From CAZUGH01 sp964619785 (GTDB lineage: Bacteria; Bacillota; Clostridia; Lachnospirales; Lachnospiraceae): DNA of 44,885 bases. The notes under the pieces were generated by a model. That model saw nothing but the letters and a program-made list of their open reading frames with translations, was not told the origin of the DNA and did no database searches. The stretch's first letter is position 1, and each line of letters begins with the position of its first letter. The stretch spans positions 1 to 44,885 of the forward strand of contig CAZUGH010000009.1 in assembly GCA_964619785.1 (NCBI GenBank), read 5' to 3'. This document shows positions 44,184-44,885 of the stretch, one piece after another. A program made the position numbers and the translations under genes.

Positions 44184-44885
44184 GAAACGAAAAAATCTCT
44201 GTCACACGAGGCTGCGCTTTGGTTAGAGTGCCTGTTTTGTCAAATACAATCGTGTCTGCATGCGCAATTGCTTCTAGATATTTGCCGCCTTTAACCGTGA
44301 TATTATGCAGACTCGCCTCTTGTATCGCAGACAAAACAGCAATCGGCATTGCAAGCTTCAATGCACACGAGAAATCCGCCAGGTTCTCCGCTCGATTTTC
44401 CAGTGCTGATTTCATTTTCTCCGATTCTTCAATCATCGCCACAATCTTCTCAAAACGGCTTGCGCCACCCACCGTCTTGACCTGTAGAACCAGTTCACCT
44501 TCTTCGACTACGGTGCCTGCATAGACATAGCCATCTTTTTTCTTATGAATTGGCAATGGCTCTCCGGTCATCGAACTCTGGTTGACCATCGCATCACCCG
44601 ACGATATGACCCCATCAAATGGAATCACATTTCCCATCTGCACCAACACCCGGTCACCCACTTTAACCTCTGTTGCCGGAACTAGGACATCACCATCCTC
44701 CGCGCGAAGCCATACCTTTTCCACATTGAGAGACATGCTCCTCGCCAGATTGCCAACCGACCTCTTCCTCGTCCATTCTTCTAGTGTCTCGCCGATACTG
44801 AGAAGGAACATCGTCGAACCAGCCGTATTCATATCCTGACGAATCAATGAAACACCAATTGCCGCAGCATCTAACACATCTACCT
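44002..44885 (-). pseudogene. Heavy-metal P-type ATPase, truncated and internally deleted (5' end outside window)
   Basis: The frame runs in from the right edge. It shows the actuator domain (VKVGDRVLVQMGNVIPFDGVI, SSMTGEPLPIHKK), the membrane metal site FSCALKLAMPI and the phosphorylation motif FDKTGTLT. Family resemblance stops soon after, at SSDELLRIAACIHE (about 44125). The rest to the stop at 44002 is only the shadow of DUF3793 in another frame. Most of the P and N domains and the last helices are missing. Also, from ENLAD (about 44376) to FSCALK the usual ~28-residue stretch with a transmembrane helix is absent, in frame. Either the gene is decayed or the assembly is wrong here. Confidence 0.65.

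Noticed and set aside
1..44885. tRNA, rRNA, CRISPR array, IS element or prophage
   Set aside because: I looked for cloverleaf ends, regularly spaced repeats, transposase or integrase motifs and phage structural genes, and found none.

Overview
This is a draft chromosomal segment from a Firmicute of the class Clostridia, most likely a gut Lachnospiraceae. The supporting genes are spoVG, a DnaD/DnaI-type helicase-loading pair, a glgC-glgD pair, a two-domain KDPG aldolase with KDG kinase and an IclR regulator, a DUF3793 protein, BioY, and a long PRPP synthetase. Promoters are sigma-A type (TTGACA/TATAAT) and ribosome sites are AGGAGG-like. Genus cannot be fixed from the window, although the KDG genes and an intracellular GH43 suggest a plant-polysaccharide (pectin/hemicellulose) user. 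There are seven runs of exactly 100 N (4305-4404, 8949-9048, 12984-13083, 18823-18922, 30476-30575, 32052-32151, 35940-36039). They are scaffold placeholders, most of them inside genes. One is flanked by an exact 55-base duplication, the signature of unmerged contig ends.

Layout. 1-7104: envelope genes (O-antigen ligase-like protein, VanZ-like protein, a secreted Ig-like protein, GT2 glycosyltransferase, UDP-galactopyranose mutase), interrupted by pncB and a PAP2 phosphatase. 7151-13389: nucleoside and carbon metabolism (pyrimidine nucleoside phosphorylase, PutP, TmcAL, MalQ, a broken sugar-binding lipoprotein). 13451-18553: a pth-mfd-foldase operon. 18693-19243: remains of a sigma-factor locus interrupted by a gap. 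19335-22037: glgC-glgD-spoVG. 22317-27265: murC, then a cluster of DnaA-box-like sites, then dnaD-helicase loader-prs. 27330-32051: class A PBP, a degenerate GGDEF protein, bioY under a BirA-type operator, a YaiI/YqxD protein and a second GGDEF fragment. 32213-35552: the KDG module (kdgA-VOC fusion, kdgK, divergent kdgR) plus an orphan EIIA. 35701-38670: a DUF11 surface protein, an unknown Cys-rich protein and an NSS transporter. 38768-42363: capA followed by a translational GTPase fused to a Rae1/YacP-like NYN nuclease. 42548-44885: GH43, then a DUF3793 protein fused awkwardly onto a truncated metal P-type ATPase.

The most interesting biology is the TetM/EF-G-like GTPase carrying an intact Rae1-type nuclease domain at 38768-41341. 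It looks like a ribosome-recruited mRNA-cleaving factor rather than a drug-resistance gene. Next come the dense DnaA-box array in front of dnaD (23700-23900), the KDPG aldolase-VOC fusion under a double KdgR palindrome, and the BirA operator on bioY. Several genes (ATPase/DUF3793, the DUF11 protein, the ORF after the sigma gap) show deletions or frameshifts that could be decay or assembly error.
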